This document shows positions 44,196-58,000 of a stretch of 64,000 nucleotides of DNA, in pieces. Numbering within the stretch: the first letter of the stretch is position 1; each line of letters starts with the position of its first letter. This DNA comes from Spisula solida. Taxonomy: Eukaryota > Mollusca > Bivalvia > Venerida > Mactridae. The stretch is taken from positions 18,069,533 to 18,133,532 of the forward strand of contig OX365960.1 of assembly GCA_947247005.1 (NCBI GenBank), written 5' to 3'. The translations under genes and the position numbers were made by a program. The notes under the pieces are model-generated. The model did no database searches. It saw only the letters and a program-made list of their open reading frames with translations, and had not been told where the DNA came from.

Positions 44196-46063
44196 TACAT
44201 AATACATTATTGCGCAGAAATAATGTTGAGTAACAACGACAATATGACATGCGAACACATGACGCAATGGTAATTTTGTAAGTAAACGTAGAAATTCCAG
44301 TTTCTCTTCAGAAGTAAATGATTGCAAAAACTGCAATGTAATGTTTTGAAGATGATATGCAATAATTCAAATGACCGGTGCGGTTATTAGATAACCTATA
44401 GAAAAATACTTTTAGTTAAGGGAGCTAACTTGGATCTAGTGTTAATTGAGCCCTGGAAACTTCATATTCAAAAGAGATGGAAATAAACTGTAATTAAGGG
44501 AGATAACCTTGACTCAAATATTCAATTAAATTAGCCCTTGAAACAGCATATTAATAATACCGGAAGAAAATGTATTTCTAAATTCACAAAACAAATAAAC
44601 GACATTCAGTAGAAAAAATAAATTACTGCAACCAGCTAAAATGATTTGTACACATCTTGCTAATAAGGAAAGGGGGTAAGACAAATATAAAAGACATTCC
44701 GAATGAACTGACATAAAGTATAACCACTGCAAACTCCAAATCATCATAATTCATTAACGCAAAGCGAACGTAAGATACATTTATAAAACACAAGAAACCT
44801 GAACATTTTACAACAGGTGATCACCCAGATTTCAATAACCATTTATAGCATGAACACCATTTTGAGGTTTTTCATGACCTTCGACAGGAACAACCAGGAG
44901 CTTAGCGAGTTGACAAAAATCTGAAATACGCACAAGATTATGTCACATGTTACATTACTGCAGGAGCGTTGTTCAATATGTCAGGTCACAAAAAGTCACA
45001 TAAACTGAGTATCCTTGCCTATAGCCTTTACATTAAATGTTTGACCTTGACCTTAGAGATTTAACCTTGACATTTGATATCTGACCTTGAACTTAGAGAT
45101 TAACCTTGATATTGGATGTCTGGACTTGGCCTTAGGAGGGTTTGAAATTAACCTTGTAGTTTGAACTTGACAGTTCACTTTAAAAGGTTTGACACATAGT
45201 TAAAATGCTTCTGAAGTTTCAGTGGTACACTTCCAACAGTAACGCTGCTTTGTAACAGCCGAGATACAAAGCATGACTTGTCAAATAATCGTATTTAAAA
45301 AGTAAGAAACAGGCAGACAAAACTTGTTACAAATGATAAAATTGTCTGACCTGTATCGCATAGCACTAGTGATGATACAAAAATAATACAAAATCAATTA
45401 ACAAATCAATAAACAGCAACATGTGTACATGTACTCTGTTACATGATCGTATCAAACTGGGAATAAATCATGCACACAACTTACAATCAACACCGCAGAT
45501 ATAGTCCAGAGAATTTGACACGACCCTCAAACTTCTATTAAGCATAATTTCACAGCTGATTTATTGTCTATATTTATAATCCCGGTTGTGTGTTTTCAAG
45601 TGGGGAGTATCACGAAGACGCTCAAGGTGTAATACCAACACAAATCTAAAGGACCGATTTTGCACGATTTATATATTATTTATATATTCAACACAAGAAC
45701 CTTGTAATATATTCATGCATAAAGGTCAGGATCGAGTCAAATTCTCCGTGCTATAGTTATTATCATGTAAGGGAGCTAGCTATGCATGAATAATCGTAGA
45801 CAAATGTACAGTATAAAACTAAATATTACTCTTCCAAAATAAAGTAATATCAAATAGTTCAAAACTGATCATATGTGTATTAAACATACATGTATTAAAA
45901 CCTTTCTTTGAACAGAAAAACTCAGAAAAACTGATTTATCGCCGAGTACAATTACGCAGTTTATGAAGTGTAAAGTCGAATGCATGACACCAGATTGTAA
46001 TAATTAATTCATTCATGTGGTGCAAAACATTAACTCAACAGCAAAGATTACCAATAATTTATA

Positions 46064-46483
46064 TACAGTACCCACCAAAAATAAGTACACACATGATATT
46101 TCCCCATTTACTTGTCTGTAATAAAGCTATTTGTAAAACAGTGAAACAACAATATCTTTGAAGAAAAAGAAATACTTTTGTTTATTAAATGTAAAGACCA
46201 TACATTAATAGGTACCCTAGGTGCAAAATATAAAGTTTCTTTGTCGCACTGGAATGGTACCTTAGTCACGAAAAGATGGAAAAATCAGCATTTTTGACCA
46301 CATGGGTATTTAAATTCAGAACATCTTTATCTTTATTTTTTTGTCTTTTTTTACTCATATAGTAACTGTAGTTTCAGAAACAAGTATAATTGTGACCCGC
46401 TGATAAAAGGATGTTGAATAATTTAACCAAGTTAAATTTAGCAACAATTGTTTACTGTATACTTATTTTTGGTGGGCACTGTA
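46064..46483. mobile_element. Tc1/mariner-like non-autonomous element
   Basis: Inverted ends ACAGTRCCCACCAAAAATAA run for 26 bases with two mismatches and are bounded by TA. The 420-bp element has no transposase frame. Confidence 0.78.
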
Positions 46484-47913
46484 AATTGAACTGTAACATA
46501 TTTTACAATTTATGTTTAAATAGTATACATGGACAATAATCTGAAAGGCCTACCGGTACTAGCATTTAACGCAGCACCTATTTCTCCCTTTTTATTGAAG
46601 AGTAGTATGTAAAAACACAGAAATATACGACACAGAATGATGACATTGACGACCATTTGAACGGGGAAACAACAGACACCAAATTTACACCAATTTTCAA
46701 ACTTAGATACATGTATAAAGCATACACTTGTAAGATGAACAAATATTCAATATATAATTATATATACCTCTGGGAGTCGGCGCCAAACTATTGCAACAGT
46801 TCTAGAGCTACCATGATTAACCAAAAATTTAGATTATTATCTGATACTTTTATCACTTTTTTCGGTTCGGTACAATCATATGATTATTCAGTTTGGTATG
46901 ACACATAACTCATTTGTTCCGGAAACAAGAGTTAAAAGTGAACTTTTAAGTTTATAATCCTTATATTTCACAATGGAAATAACACTGACATTTAAAAATG
47001 TTTGAGCTCAAGCTCTTCTTCTGGAATTTTATTTATTTCTAACCATCAGTAGTTGAGAATTTTGTTTTAACGACCAAACCAAATAACCATTTTATTATAC
47101 CAATCAATAAATATTGAATCGAAAACAAACAGCATCGTTGGAGCTCTATTGATGACTATCAAACAACAGTTTTGGTATAGACCCTTGTTATATAATTTCT
47201 AAAGGAATAATGACTTATTCCAAACCATGCAGGCATCATGTGCACATTATTTGAGCAATGCTATAAGCTATGACAATACAAAATATATAAATTAAAATTG
47301 TTCATATTTTTACTATAATATATAATGTTTGTTTGTACAATTATTATTTTCAATCAAATGTAAACATGTAAACAAACAACAAATTCATTTAAAGATTTTT
47401 AACACAATTCAATCAAAGCATTTTTTCATAATTTTGTAATTTTATAATATAAAGGGGAACTACTCTTGAATAACAAATAGCAAAGGGAGGCAACTTATTA
47501 TTCCACATTAAATCATCAGAATTTCAGAATTCATTGAAATTTAAACTAACCATTTATTGATTAAATCACAAAGCAATACTGAAATACATAAAAAAATTGA
47601 GCCTTTAAAGAAGGAAGTCAATTTATTTCTATCAAATGTAAAATTTGGATAAAAAATGAATAGTACCTTTTAATTTCCTGGTACACACATACTATGCTTT
47701 TATGAAATGGATGCGAAAGTCAGGGCTGGTATAATTCACAGAGCATTTAGTAAAAACTGAAATATTTCGACTAGAGATCAAAAATTATTCTGCATGTTTC
47801 TTACGAATTGAATAATAGCCAATCTTTAACCAATCTTTTTTAATTTGAATGCCAAACTGTATGGCCTCTTGAAATTAAGTTGTTATTGTCATTATTTTCT
47901 TGTTTTATATATA

Positions 47914-48176
47914 CCTGGCCCTGAACTCCCGAAGCATCTCAAGTAGAAATCTCAACTCAAATTGAGATTTTGCTTAAATTAAGAGTGGGAATTAGAGACA
48001 AATCTGAAGGTCCAGCTCTTGAAAGTTTACTGTAATAAACCAAGAACAACATTTCTGTTTAGCAATGCTAATTTTCCGTCCAATATCGCACAAAAAAATA
48101 ACATAAAGACACCTGCCAATATTTAAGCTGAGATCTCAGAGCTCAGGTTAAGATACTTCGGGAGATCGGGGCCTGG
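47914..48176. mobile_element. MITE, CAGGCCCCGATCTCCC family
   Basis: It starts CCTGGCCCTGAACTCCCGAA and ends TTCGGGAGATCGGGGCCTGG. The inner AGTAGAAATCTCAACTCAAA aligns with 21898-22154. It is the best-preserved copy. Confidence 0.75.
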
Positions 48177-48642
48177 TTACAAGTTTAAGATTAGAGAATG
48201 ATGTTGAGGTCTCTAGTGAATACCAGCCAAGGATTGAAAATATCCATATCATACACTACAAGTGTAAAACAAGTATGGAAAGTAATAATTATGTAGCATT
48301 GTACGGGACATTTGTGTCACAACTCACTCGTATGGATTAAATCAATTAATTCAAATTTCATTGAGTTAAATCAGATAATTAATTCAACTTTCATTAAATA
48401 TGACATAAATGCATTAACTGGTAACAAGTTTGTTCAAAGATAAACACACATAGATATAATTAAAGTCATTTTTTTTTCAACCTGTCGTAGGTACTTTGAC
48501 ATTGAATATTTATTTGATGGGCCAATGAGATAAACATGTCTAGTTGTTTAACGTATAATGGTAAATTTCGTGCGAGTCAATTACAATATAACGGTTTGTA
48601 TACTGCACATATCCGTATGTAAAATAGGCTGTTCTCATTTAT

Positions 48643-48908
48643 ACGGGGGTGTCAACAAGAGCCATATTCAAAATCCTGAAAATCATATGCTGCCGATTGA
48701 TTTTGCCAAACAAAACAACATTGTTTTCATATTTAACTCAGTTTTAAGAAAAACAAAATCCTTCAGAGCAGATTAAATTGACCATAACTTTGCCATTTCT
48801 TGAGATATTTTCATCAAATAACTTTTATTTTGGTCAGAAATCATAGCTCTTCCAGGATAGGTTACTCTGGCATTCCGGATTAATTGACAGGCATATTGAC
48901 GCCCCTGG
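48643..48908. mobile_element. MITE, CAGGGGTGTCAA family
   Basis: It has ends GGGGGTGTCAACAAGAGCC and ATTGACGCCCCTG. The interior TCAGAGCAGATTAAATTGAC is shared with the other copies. Confidence 0.7.
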
Positions 48909-48948
48909 TCATTACCAATGGTCAAGCAGCTGACCTGCGACAGGTAAA

Positions 48949-49229
48949 AACAAGACTGCGTTCAATAAACGCTTATGCCCCCTGTGGAAGCCTTGTCCAT
49001 AAAGTCTAAGTCCAAAATTAGGTCAAGGTGAAGGTCAAAATGGGGTTAGGTGATACTGGCGTGTGGAGAGTGTTCATACACAACATCCATGCAAGTATGA
49101 AAGCTTTGTAGCAAGCCATATTAATGCTAGAAGAAACGGTCAATTTGGGTTAACCAGGACGGACGAACGGACGGACGGACGGACAGGTGAATCACTATAT
49201 GCCTCCCCATCTATCGATACGGGGGCATA
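48949..49229 (-). repeat. 280-bp repeat copy, second near-identical member
   Basis: It matches 42789-43068 almost throughout, including AACAAGACTGCGTTCAATAA, GTGATACTGGCGTGTGGAGA and CTATCGATACGGGGGCATA. It lies just beyond the MITE at 48643-48908. Confidence 0.75.
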
Positions 49230-49463
49230 AAAATCTGACTATAATTATAATCATTTGTTGAGGTAAACGTCTTGAGATTAAAATAAATAAGCAACTACAA
49301 GAACAAACATTACAGGGAATTTAACAATGGAATGATAGGTGAACACAAGTCAATACAAAATCATCAAAACTTCAATTAGCACTTCACTGTACCACCATTT
49401 ATTCATACAATGGTTTGGAAAAATCATCATGAAAATTTTGACCAATCAGGTCCAGAATGTTAG

Positions 49464-49893
49464 GCCTTAAATAAAATAGTTTGTTTCCCTTCCTGTGATC
49501 TTTAGTACCGGCGTCCGCAGCACGCTGATTAACTCATGTGCAGTACTATCTCATTTTAGATGAATGCGTTTTGGATGAAATAGAAGTAGAGTTGGGTAGG
49601 AAGGTTTTTTTACGACATCGGCTAAAAAGTTACAAAATATCGTGCTAGTTTAAAAAAAATATTTCAAGAAGACAGCCTTTTATTCAAATCGATATACAAA
49701 CTATCGAAGTGCGCGCAAGTTTTTAAGTCTAATTCTTTATTGACTTTTCTGAAATAGTTTGTTTTACAAGTGATCAACGCAATTGTGTTGTTTGCAAACC
49801 AAGACACTACAGTTTCTGGGCATGCCCCTTTAAAGGCAATTTTGGCCAGTAGGTAGCAGGTGGGGAAACAAACAATATCTTATTCTAGACCTT
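49464..49893. mobile_element. MITE, AGGCC..GTTTCCC family, third copy
   Basis: The ends TAGGCCTTAAATAAAATAG..TTTGTTTCCC and GGGGAAACAAACAATATCTT..AGACCTTG are inverted repeats like those at 3188-3476 and 14393-14733. The core is longer and different. Confidence 0.55.
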
Positions 49894-50174
49894 GCTTTTC
49901 ACTACTATGCTAAATGGAATAATGTAGTGTCAGTAGACAGTGACCTTTCATTTATCAGGACAATGTTTCATATGTATAAGGTATGAGATCACTAAATTTG
50001 TCTCCATAGAGTCTTACGGTAGATAGCCTTTGAACAATTTTAGGTCAGGGAGTGAATTATAGGGGTGGGTCAAGCGTTACGTATCAGATACAGAAACTTT
50101 CATAAGCGTTTGATTGATGTACACCTGGCAGACAAATACACATATATTTGAGGAGAAGAGACTATATCAAACTT

Positions 50175-50443
50175 CAGGGGTGTCAACAGGCCCAAATTAA
50201 AAATCAGGAAAATTTTATGTGGCTGACCATTTTTGCAAAACAAGAGGGCCTTCGATGACATTGTTTCCATAATTAACTCAGTTTGTATTAAAGAAAATCC
50301 TTTGGAGCAGATTAAATTAACCATAACTTTGCCATTTCTTGAGATATTTTCATCAAATAACTTTTATAGTAGTCAGAAGCTATTGCTCTTTCGGGAATTA
50401 TCAATCCGGAATTCCAGATAAATCAGGAGAAATGACACCCCTG
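50175..50443. mobile_element. MITE, CAGGGGTGTCAA family, with 7-bp target duplication
   Basis: It has ends CAGGGGTGTCAACAGG and ATGACACCCCTG, flanked on both sides by CAAACTT (50168-50174 and 50444-50450). It is the best copy for defining the family boundaries. Confidence 0.82.
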
Positions 50444-52185
50444 CAAACTTGCAAATAAAAATGACAGTCTTAAATTGCTTCTGTGCATATCTTTAACCAA
50501 CACATTTGGCCTCAATTACATATACAAGACTAGACAGAAATACATATTCTTCCTTTGCATTGACCTTTAACCTTATGACCATTAATGATATAACAACCAT
50601 AACATTTAAATCAACAAAGGCCATCTACTAGTTTGATGAAATAATACAATCAAGGAGCTTAGGTCGATCAACCTATCTTAAATTGTCAAATGGTCAGAAT
50701 TTTTGCACTGCATTTCAGCATGACCTTGAACTTTGACCCAGTGACCTCAATTATAAAGTCAATAGGAGGAGATATAAACATGATCAACACAACAAGTGAG
50801 ATAGAAGATTATTTAGTTATTGCTTGAAAGCAACATTTTTTTTACAAGTTTCCACACAGTTCCACACACAGATGGGGGTGGAAACAGGGGTTGGGGGCAA
50901 AAGGGATGGAGGGAAGGGGTACTCAGGCCAACTCAGTATCGGCTTAAGCGTAAGGAATTACCACATCAGATGCAATAATATGCGTCCGCATGACAACCTC
51001 TATGACTGTACTATTTATAGATTATGCTTGGTATATGATGAAATGTTATCAAACAAATGAACAGAACAGAACGGAACGGAACACAATGAAGCCATTTGAT
51101 GGCGCACTTTGATTACATGTGATGTCTACTGGCTTGTCTCACAAATTATGGGTAAATATTCATGTATGCAAAAAAAAAACATTCAATAAACTAGGCTAAG
51201 CTTACAAAAAGGTATAAATGAAACTAAAAATATAATAATACAGAAGTAATAGTAGTAAAGGAAAAATGTAAAAAATGACACAGGTATACAGTGTGTATAG
51301 TAAAGTGGTTTGATTTAGGCATTGTCCCAAAGTTAGACAAATAAGGATGAAGATATGAGTTTATGAGGCAATGTAGTTTAGAAATGAATAAATAATAAGG
51401 GCTGTTTGAGGAAAAGGGGCCGCATGCAGGAGGAAAATCGACTTTTCAAAAATACCCCATGAGAATTGTACTCATTTGGCAAACACACACAGTACTAAAC
51501 TCTTCTGACCCCAATAGGCCCCATCCCTGACATATGAGAATTGTATGCCTCACAGATGTCTATGAGAGTCACATGACACTTTGATCGCCTTGAGAGCCAA
51601 AGTGTCAACTCAACAGGTATCCAATTCCGCTTGTGACTTCCATGAACTTTCCAGGCATCTAATTCTCATGTGAGATAGATGGCACCCCATGGATGCATTC
51701 ACAGATTTTTGAATTCATTTTCGTTCTTCCCACACCACAATCCTTTCCTAGAACAGTCCTATGATAATATTTGAAAGTACATGTATACATGTATAAAATT
51801 TATCAGGATTGTTACATGTATAAGTGAACGATGAAGTGACCATTGTCCACTTCCTGTTGTTCTTTTTATTGATGACAGGTCCTTCCCCACAACATTTTTT
51901 CAGATGGTTTGTTCTACTATATGGTGGACAGTACAAAAATATACTGAATTTCCATAAATTGTTCAGTAAAAATGGGGGGGGGGTCAATTTGAGCAAAGGT
52001 TTTGATGGTATGTAATTAGCCCTCTTGCAAAATGCTTAGAAAAATATTAACTCAACTGAACTGAACAACTATGTCTTGATAAAAAATATCCCAAATAGGG
52101 GATCACAATAATAATAATTGTTACTAAACCAGTCTCTATATCTCAATATTTCGACCCTATTTGGTCTTTTTCCATAGTTCATACA

Positions 52186-52558
52186 AAATTCTCACACCAA
52201 AATTCAAGGACCATTCAAGGACTTTTCAAGATAGAATATGCATTTTATACTCTATTTCTAGTCATACCCGAAAATGTTCAATTCATCAAATAACAGTGAC
52301 ATATGTACTCATACATTTATGTACTTTAATTTATGAGAAGAAGAGCGTTTTTCTATTTCATTTTTAAGCAGATATTAAATGTGCCACTTTGACAATATCA
52401 ATAAGCTTTTATGGATATGCAAGCCTGTTTGCCTGAATTCAGGGATGTTCAGTTAAATTCAAGTACCATTTTGGCATTTTATCAAGGTAGCACTACATTC
52501 AAGTACTTTTCCAGGTAGAAACCAAATTCAAGGACTTTTCAACGCCCATACGAACCTT
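52186..52558. repeat. TTCAAGGACTTTTCAA repeat
   Basis: Several TTCAAGGAC or TTCAAGTAC blocks lie between ACACCAAAATTCAAGG and CAACGCCCATACGAACCTT. The inverse of its end is seen at 21752-21830. The mechanism is unknown. Confidence 0.5.
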
Positions 52559-53639
52559 GTTTTCAAGAGATGAAACAAGTTTTTGAAAAGGATCAAACAG
52601 GGTTGAAATATGGAGATACAGATTGAACAATTAAGTTTTGTTAATCTTTGCCTATGTCTGGTGTTTATACAAAACTCAAATTTTATAACCAATACACATT
52701 TTGTCTAATTCATTTTTTTTACAAAAGAATTCTTAACCCTTCACCTCATGTTAACCCTTAACCCTTACTGTCACATTTTCATGCATACACTGGAGCATTA
52801 GGGGGAAAAGGGATAAAATTAGTGGTATTATCTGACATCTGTCTTCAATGATGGCTTTGCAACAGTTTTTCAGTTACCAAAAACAGAAATAGACGATTTT
52901 AAAGGTGATTTAGACTGGTTATCACTTGTCTCATTTTCCATCACAGTCTACATTATTTAATTAATAACCAGGATGAAGATGGTGTAGCATACTGTAGGAA
53001 TAGATCAAGGCATCTATTGAGTAAAGGGTTAATATTCTAGATGTCAAGTGAGTGATATGTAAATATAGTAATATCAGCAGTAACTACATTGTAACCATAC
53101 AGTGTATCCTCTCCAGACATGCCCTCGGCTTTCATGGAAAATATCTTTATTTCAAGTTAGGCCTAACATTTTGTTGCTTTTACTGTAACATGCCCAAAAT
53201 AAAACAGGTCAATTAGGTAAAAGTGTTTTTAGATTTTTTTTACTATAAACAAGAAAAAAATCCATTCGACGAATATGAAAAATATCAAATTATTTTCAAA
53301 CGCCTAAAAAGAGTTGTGGCAAATATTTAGGATAGGTCAGAATAGCAGGAAAATTTTTTAGGCCTTATAATAAATCAAAAGGAGGCACAGTAGCGTGTAA
53401 ATTGTCGTATGTCCCAGGGTGTAGTAGTAGAGAGGGTACACTGTACTAAATAAGACATTTTTATAAAGATCAAACAGTTTTACAGAGTTTTACAGAACTA
53501 ACATAAACTTTTAAGCAAGAATCACAAATTCACAATTCGGATCACCTATTTTTCCTGTCTGGAAACCACATGCCCTATATGATAACATGACATGTACCAT
53601 ATGAAAATGAGTTTTCATTCAAATATTATATTAGTAACA

Positions 53640-53785
53640 GGGCTCGACACTGACACTGGTCCGACACCAGATAAAATCTAGAAGGACCAGTGAAAATTCT
53701 GGAGGACCAGTAACTGTCCTATTTACAAATTTGGAACTTTTGCCCTGTCGGACCAGTGGCCAAAATAGTTAGTGTCTAGGCCTGA
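53640..53785. repeat. GGACCAGT repeat fragment
   Basis: It has GGGCTCGACACTGACACTGG at one end and TAGTGTCTAGGCC at the other, with GGACCAGT repeated three times between. It may be a MITE, with the ends being imperfect inverted repeats. Confidence 0.45.
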
Positions 53786-55062
53786 GTAAGTTTTGATTAT
53801 AAAACACAGATTTCCGTGATGGAAATCCCCTCTAAAATAATATTTTGGCCCAACATATTATGAAGCCAAAAAGAAATAAATCATGATAATTTCTGAAACC
53901 AAATATTATATTCTAGTGAATTTACGTAAAATTGCATAATTAATTTCATTTTTTTTTTGGAAAAAGCAGCACATTTTATAAATACACACAAAAATCCCTA
54001 TCGTAAACGAGTTTAGAAAAATTTCTTACACATAATTTCAACACATATTTTTTTTCAGAGATTCGTAAAAGATTCAGGTAACAATGGTGAACAATGAAAA
54101 GCCCCTTTTTTAGGTTACTTTGGACAAGGGGTTTTGAGGATAAAATTTTGGGGTCAAATACCTGTCCACTGGATTTAGTAAATTTGCTTAAAATGGGAAC
54201 TTCGCAGGACTACAAAGGAATCTGGGATTTAAAGGGAGTGTGTATTATGGACTGGATCAGAATATCAGACCCGAAGGGGTGGCCGGAAAAAGGGCCTGCA
54301 AGGGATCTGACAGCTATAATCAATGTCATGACTATTGAATTTTGAACAATTCAATTAAACTTTAACAAAATGTCAACCAAATACATGTTGCCCCTCTAAA
54401 AACAATGGGACCAATAAAACAGCAATGGGAAGAAGACAGACTGACAAGGCAAGATTTGCTTGAATAGAAAGACCATGAATTCTGACTAAGCAGGACTTTT
54501 AACGTTTAAAATCACTCACATGGATTCAATTAACAAATGCAGAATATGAACAGTAAGGCCAGTTTTTTTATTTTAAGTTCATGGATATTTTTTTTAAATT
54601 TAGTCGTCCGAGGAGGGAAGCGAAAAATGGAAAATAACTAGAGAACTGACAGGGCCCTAGGTGGCTCACTTGCCATTGTGTGAGTGACCTAGAGCCCCAA
54701 AAGAGCCTCTTGTTATCTTTCAAATAATATTTCCATTCCCTCACCCGACAGCAAAATTTTCAAAAAATTCCCGTAAACCTGATAAAAAAATTGTGACCTA
54801 GGTCATCTTACACAGTGTACATGGACAATAACAAGCATTCACATATAAGACAGAAAAAACTTGCAAAAATAAATGCATTCATAAATACAAATGATACACA
54901 TACAAAGTTTTAAAAAAATACCAAAATATTCATTCCAATTACAAAGTTTTGAGCTTTTTTCTACACAAGGCTTATTACAAAACAAGATTTGCACATAATT
55001 TGGGTTAACATGGACCTAAGGAACCTAAAGGATATAATATACACAACGAGAATAAAACTAAG

Positions 55063-58000
55063 CTAAAGAGCGTCAATATCCGGACATTCGTCCCACGAGT
55101 GAGTAACAGAATGCTCAGCAAGCTCTGCCTCCGTGGTATACAGTTCTTCACATATAGTGCACTTGTACATTTCCGCTTTATGTTTCTCAAAGTGTGTCTT
55201 AAGACTGCTTTTGTATCCGAATGTTTTGTTACACATTACACATCTATATTGTTTCTCAGTATGTGTTCGCATATGTGTAAGCAACTGATTTGGACGGGTA
55301 AATTCCTTATTGCATATTTCACATTTCTTTAGACCACGTTGCAGAATTTCCATAGCCGCTATAGCAGCATCATCTATAGTTGGATATTTCGGTTTCTTAG
55401 TTTTCACTTTGCTAGCGATCTTTTTGTCTATATCCTCCTTAACATTAACTTGAGACACTTCTTCACTCACTTCTAGTTTAATACTGTCATTTTCTGGTTT
55501 TATAGAATTTTTCAAACCCTCAACCTCGACACTTTCTATCTCTTTCTCTTTCACTTCAGTTGTAGTCACATTGGTTAACGTTTGTTCAACTTTCTCTTCA
55601 CAACTTTTGTCCATTACTTTACTTACATCTTCAACTTTAATTTCCACCTTCTCTTCAACACTTACATCTCTTTCAACTGTTTCCTTATTCTCACTTTTGT
55701 CATTACTAGTATCAGTTTCATTAGCTATACTGTCTATTTTAACAAGCTTAGCATCACGAGAGCACGAATCTTCATTCATTGACCCATCGACACTTAATTT
55801 CCTTTTCGCCTGCTTTTTCCTTTCATGACGATTTTCACCATGCTGCGAACTTATATGTCGATTAAGGCTGAACTTCATTGAGAAAGGACGGCAACAGTAG
55901 TCACACACAAATGGTTTTTCTTTCGTATGCGTCCTCATATGATGAACCATTGAACTCGGTGACCCAGTAATTTCTGTTCCACATTCTGAACATTTCCGCC
56001 TCTTGTAGCCAATCTCATCCATATTAAGGGAACTTTTATCACCGTTACTATCGACTTCATCAGCTCCTGAATGAGCATTTCCTGGAGACTGTAGCCCCCC
56101 TCTATCCACCACAGCCCCCATCGAGTCTTCATCATTGGCCTCAGACTTCACTTTATCAATGATCTCCATCAAAGCTTGTTTAACTAATTCCGTGTTACTT
56201 ACACCATCATCATTGCCCCCTTTACTGACTATATCCACGGCAGTTTTAACACTTTCAACTTGATCATCATCGTCTTCTTCTATTAACTTTTGATTACTGT
56301 TCTCTTCTTGCATATCATCAAACTCTGGTCCACCGACAGTTTCTACCTTTCCCTTATAATTAGGGTCTGGTTCCTCTATAGTGTACATGTTGTATATATC
56401 GGTTTCCGGTTTAGCAAGAATTTCCTCTGGGACGTTACCTCTAGCTGTCTGTTGTTTAATGCATGACTTTATATGTGTATGGGTGTTACACTTCTGTGAG
56501 AATCGCTTATTACATAACCCGCATCGGAAAGGTTTCTCGCCCGTGTGGATTCTCATATGATGCCTCAACCCAGCCAAACATGACAACACCTTATGACATA
56601 TATTACAAGTTCTGGCAGCAATTTTATCCTCCTCTGACATGGCTCGAACAGAAGCTCTCCTCTTTGGCTCGGACTTCATCTGTCTTTGTTTAGCATTCAT
56701 TTCCACCGTAGGAGACTCTAGCGTGTGGTGAGGATTCCAATCGAATGTTGATGCAGCTGCTATGGGTGCCTCAACTGATGGTGAAGGTGAAACGAGATTA
56801 ACATTTGAAGACATATTGAGTGGTTTCTCAGACAAATCTGTAGGAAAGTCTAAAGATTCCGCTTTGTACGATGTCTTAAATGAGTCGAACCCAGGTAGCT
56901 GTTGTTTCGGGAATTGAAACGGCTGACCACCAGATGGATCCAAACTGGAAAAAACGCTGGAAAAGTTTGGCAATATATTACCAGTGTTATTTGATGGCTG
57001 TTGCAAGCCAGACGGAGGTAGCGAGGCAGCTGGCACACTCTGTCCATAATCACTTGCGTATGATTGTTGAGACTCGAGCATACCAGAATCAGAGCTTTGT
57101 TGAGCATAAAGATCATTGGGGTAATGTGGATATTCTGGAGCAATATTTGTCTGACCTTCGTAACCTTGATGACCGTAGTTTCCCATATTTGGCATCGAGT
57201 GTGGCGGCATCTGCTGCGGCATTGGATACGGGTTCCCATGCTGCCTGGATAGATCCATCGCCGAGTCATAGTTGACCGAGCTAGCGGAACTACTTGAGCT
57301 CAATCGTCTCGTCAGATTCATGCCCTCTTCCACAGGTTTACCATCCCCTGACAAACTGTCCGGTGTTCCCTCTTTGCCGCCTTTCTTCTTAAGACAGGAT
57401 TTCAGGTGTGTATTCAAGTTACTTCTCTGTGCGAAACTTTTGTGGCACAACTGGCAATTAAATGGTTTCTCTCCAGTGTGAACTCTCATGTGCGTGGACA
57501 AACTGCTAGAGTAGGCTAACTCCTTATTGCAAACAGGACAGATGATACTTTTTGGCTTCTGACCTGGTGAGATTAGAGGGTTGACGGCAGGTGATGACAA
57601 TGGTGTACCGGGTGCGCTGGCATGAGGTGATGGTAATGGCGTTCCATTTGAGCTAGGTGATTGAAGAATGGCGGGTGATTCGGACATCTTGTTAACATCG
57701 CTATGTTGATTTTGAGACAACAAATCTGATTGGCTAGGTGGTACCATTGATTGAGACCGGGCTTCATGATCTGGCTGAGAGAGACGTGAGCCTGGTACCT
57801 GGTATGAATGTTGATTAAATGTTTCAAATGATGGAACAACATGATGACCTTCACTCGCACTAGACAGCGGTGGTTTAGTACCGGGATATAATGAATCAGT
57901 TTTATTGAGAGAAATGGCATCGTTTGCACCAAATGGCATGACCGTCTGTTCCAGTTCGCCGACCGATGGCGCCACCTGTGGCCCCTCGTCTTGAGCTGGC

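Larger units (their letters stand above)
43266..55062. other. Gene-free interval, possible long 3' UTR of the zinc-finger gene
   Basis: I find no exon with coding character in this 11.8-kb stretch. It contains the repeats listed separately, and otherwise AT-rich sequence without recognisable structure (notably 44196-46063, 46484-47913, 50444-52185 and 52559-55062). On the minus strand an AATAAAA lies at about 43281-43287 and others nearer the zinc-finger stop, so the length of that gene's 3' UTR cannot be decided from sequence alone. Confidence 0.45.
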
